This document shows positions 63,222 to 64,000 of a stretch of DNA of 64,000 nt, in pieces. Numbering within the stretch: the stretch's first letter is position 1; each line of letters begins with the position of its first letter. The position numbers were made by a program, and so were the translations under genes. The stretch spans positions 29,364,314 through 29,428,313 of the forward strand of contig JAQNBH010000012.1 of the NCBI GenBank assembly GCA_028752905.1. The letters run 5' to 3'. The notes below the pieces were generated by a model. It ran no database searches. It was not told the origin of the DNA and saw only the letters and a program-made list of their open reading frames with translations. The DNA comes from Cladorhizidae sp. MBARI D1340-BT2 (Eukaryota; Porifera; Demospongiae; Poecilosclerida; Cladorhizidae).

Positions 63222-64000
63222 GTACACAGTGAGAAAGAACCAGGTATATCTCTCCCTCCATTGCCAATCTTTTACCCTTCAAAAGAGCGTGCTGTATACT
63301 TTGATGATCGACCAACCAAAACACCTCTGTATTTCTGGTGGTTTGCATCCGAATCATGGCCAATAACCTGATTGTTGGCTGTCAGGTGGATGGAAAACAA
63401 GCAGGCAGTTTTAGTTCGAAGTTGATTGGAGAGACATCTCACTGGCGAATACCTCACGACAGAATAAACCATGAAGAAGTTCTGGTACACTGTTATGACT
63501 TGCCCGTCAAAAATGGAAGCAACGGTTACATTATGTATAAAGCGAGTAATTATTCCCATGTTATTGTGGCTGCATCAGAGCGTCCTCTTGTCATTCCTTA
63601 TCCTAGAATAATCCTAGAATAAAACCCTCGTCAGCCGAGGGAGTTAAATACAACATGACCATCGTCACGTGTGCTAAAATCTTTGAAAACCGCCATGGCT
63701 AGAACAATAGTTGACCTACTAGAGAACATTGGGAGTAGATCACGTCCATTTAGACGTAGAGGATTCATTTGTACACAGAAATGGATTGAGGAAGCCTTTC
63801 ATGAAGAGATACATGGAGGAAGGGTTCTTATCTGTTGATGTGTGGAAGAGTTATCTGGAAATTTGGTACCACAATCGATTGATTTATGAAGATTGCCCAT
63901 ACCGATTCAGGGGGACATATGATTACATCATCATGCTGGATACTGACGACTTCCTCACGCTAAGAAAACCCGAAGAAATGAAATTGTAGTATTACATAGA
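63222..64000 (+). pseudogene. GT92 glycosyltransferase pseudogene, unit 3 (5'-truncated, runs off the window)
   Basis: Matches 46069 onward of unit 2, lacking the start codon, anchor and stem. It shares with unit 2 the AATCCTAGAATAAAAC stop and the CACTGGCGAATACCTCAC variant. It keeps the intact TAT where unit 2 has TAA near 46768. A further CAG-to-TAG change appears at about 63987 (AAATTGTAG). LDTDDF is present. Confidence 0.85.

Overview
This window is animal nuclear DNA from a repeat-rich, intron-bearing, AT-rich genome. The types of gene and transposon point to a marine invertebrate. A sponge or similar early-branching animal is my best guess, but nothing in the sequence proves the taxon. 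There are no bacterial operons, rRNA genes or CRISPR arrays, and I saw no complete tRNA gene.

Positions 1 to about 29.3 kb hold the 3' part of one plus-strand host gene for an oxysterol-binding-protein-related protein (ORP). I could place eleven exons whose codon phases all join. They encode roughly 600 residues: a spacer with a FFAT-like motif and an acidic stretch, then the whole lipid-transfer (ORD) domain through to the stop codon and polyA signals. The PH-domain end should lie upstream of position 1. Its introns are packed with minisatellites, microsatellites, three terminal-inverted-repeat (MITE-like) elements, foldback elements with hammerhead-ribozyme-like cores, and a probable small spliced gene on the opposite strand (24.2-25.3 kb).

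From about 30.9 kb to the end the window is a tandem segmental duplication. Each unit starts with a family-92-type glycosyltransferase (GT92) gene. After it come a LINE tail and a hammerhead-like foldback, a LINE reverse-transcriptase relic, and a decayed Ginger-like element (integrase, Ulp1-type protease, PHD finger). A Tigger/pogo transposon lies inside that integrase. Degenerate repeats and a hAT transposase relic complete the unit. Unit 1 runs from about 30.93 to 45.59 kb and has the only intact GT92 reading frame. Unit 2 runs from about 45.59 to 63.22 kb and has a GT92 pseudogene. Unit 3 starts at 63.22 kb in the middle of GT92 and runs off the window.

Unit 2 also carries a nearly complete, young Ty3/gypsy LTR retrotransposon (48225-52788) with near-identical LTRs, a 5-bp target duplication and a recognisable tRNA-Ser primer site. 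Unit 1 preserves the exact empty insertion site. The layers can therefore be ordered: Ginger-like element, then Tigger insertion into it, then tandem duplication, then Ty3 insertion into one copy.

The two host genes are unrelated in function. One is lipid transfer at membrane contact sites; the other is Golgi-type glycan synthesis. Everything else is mobile or repetitive DNA.
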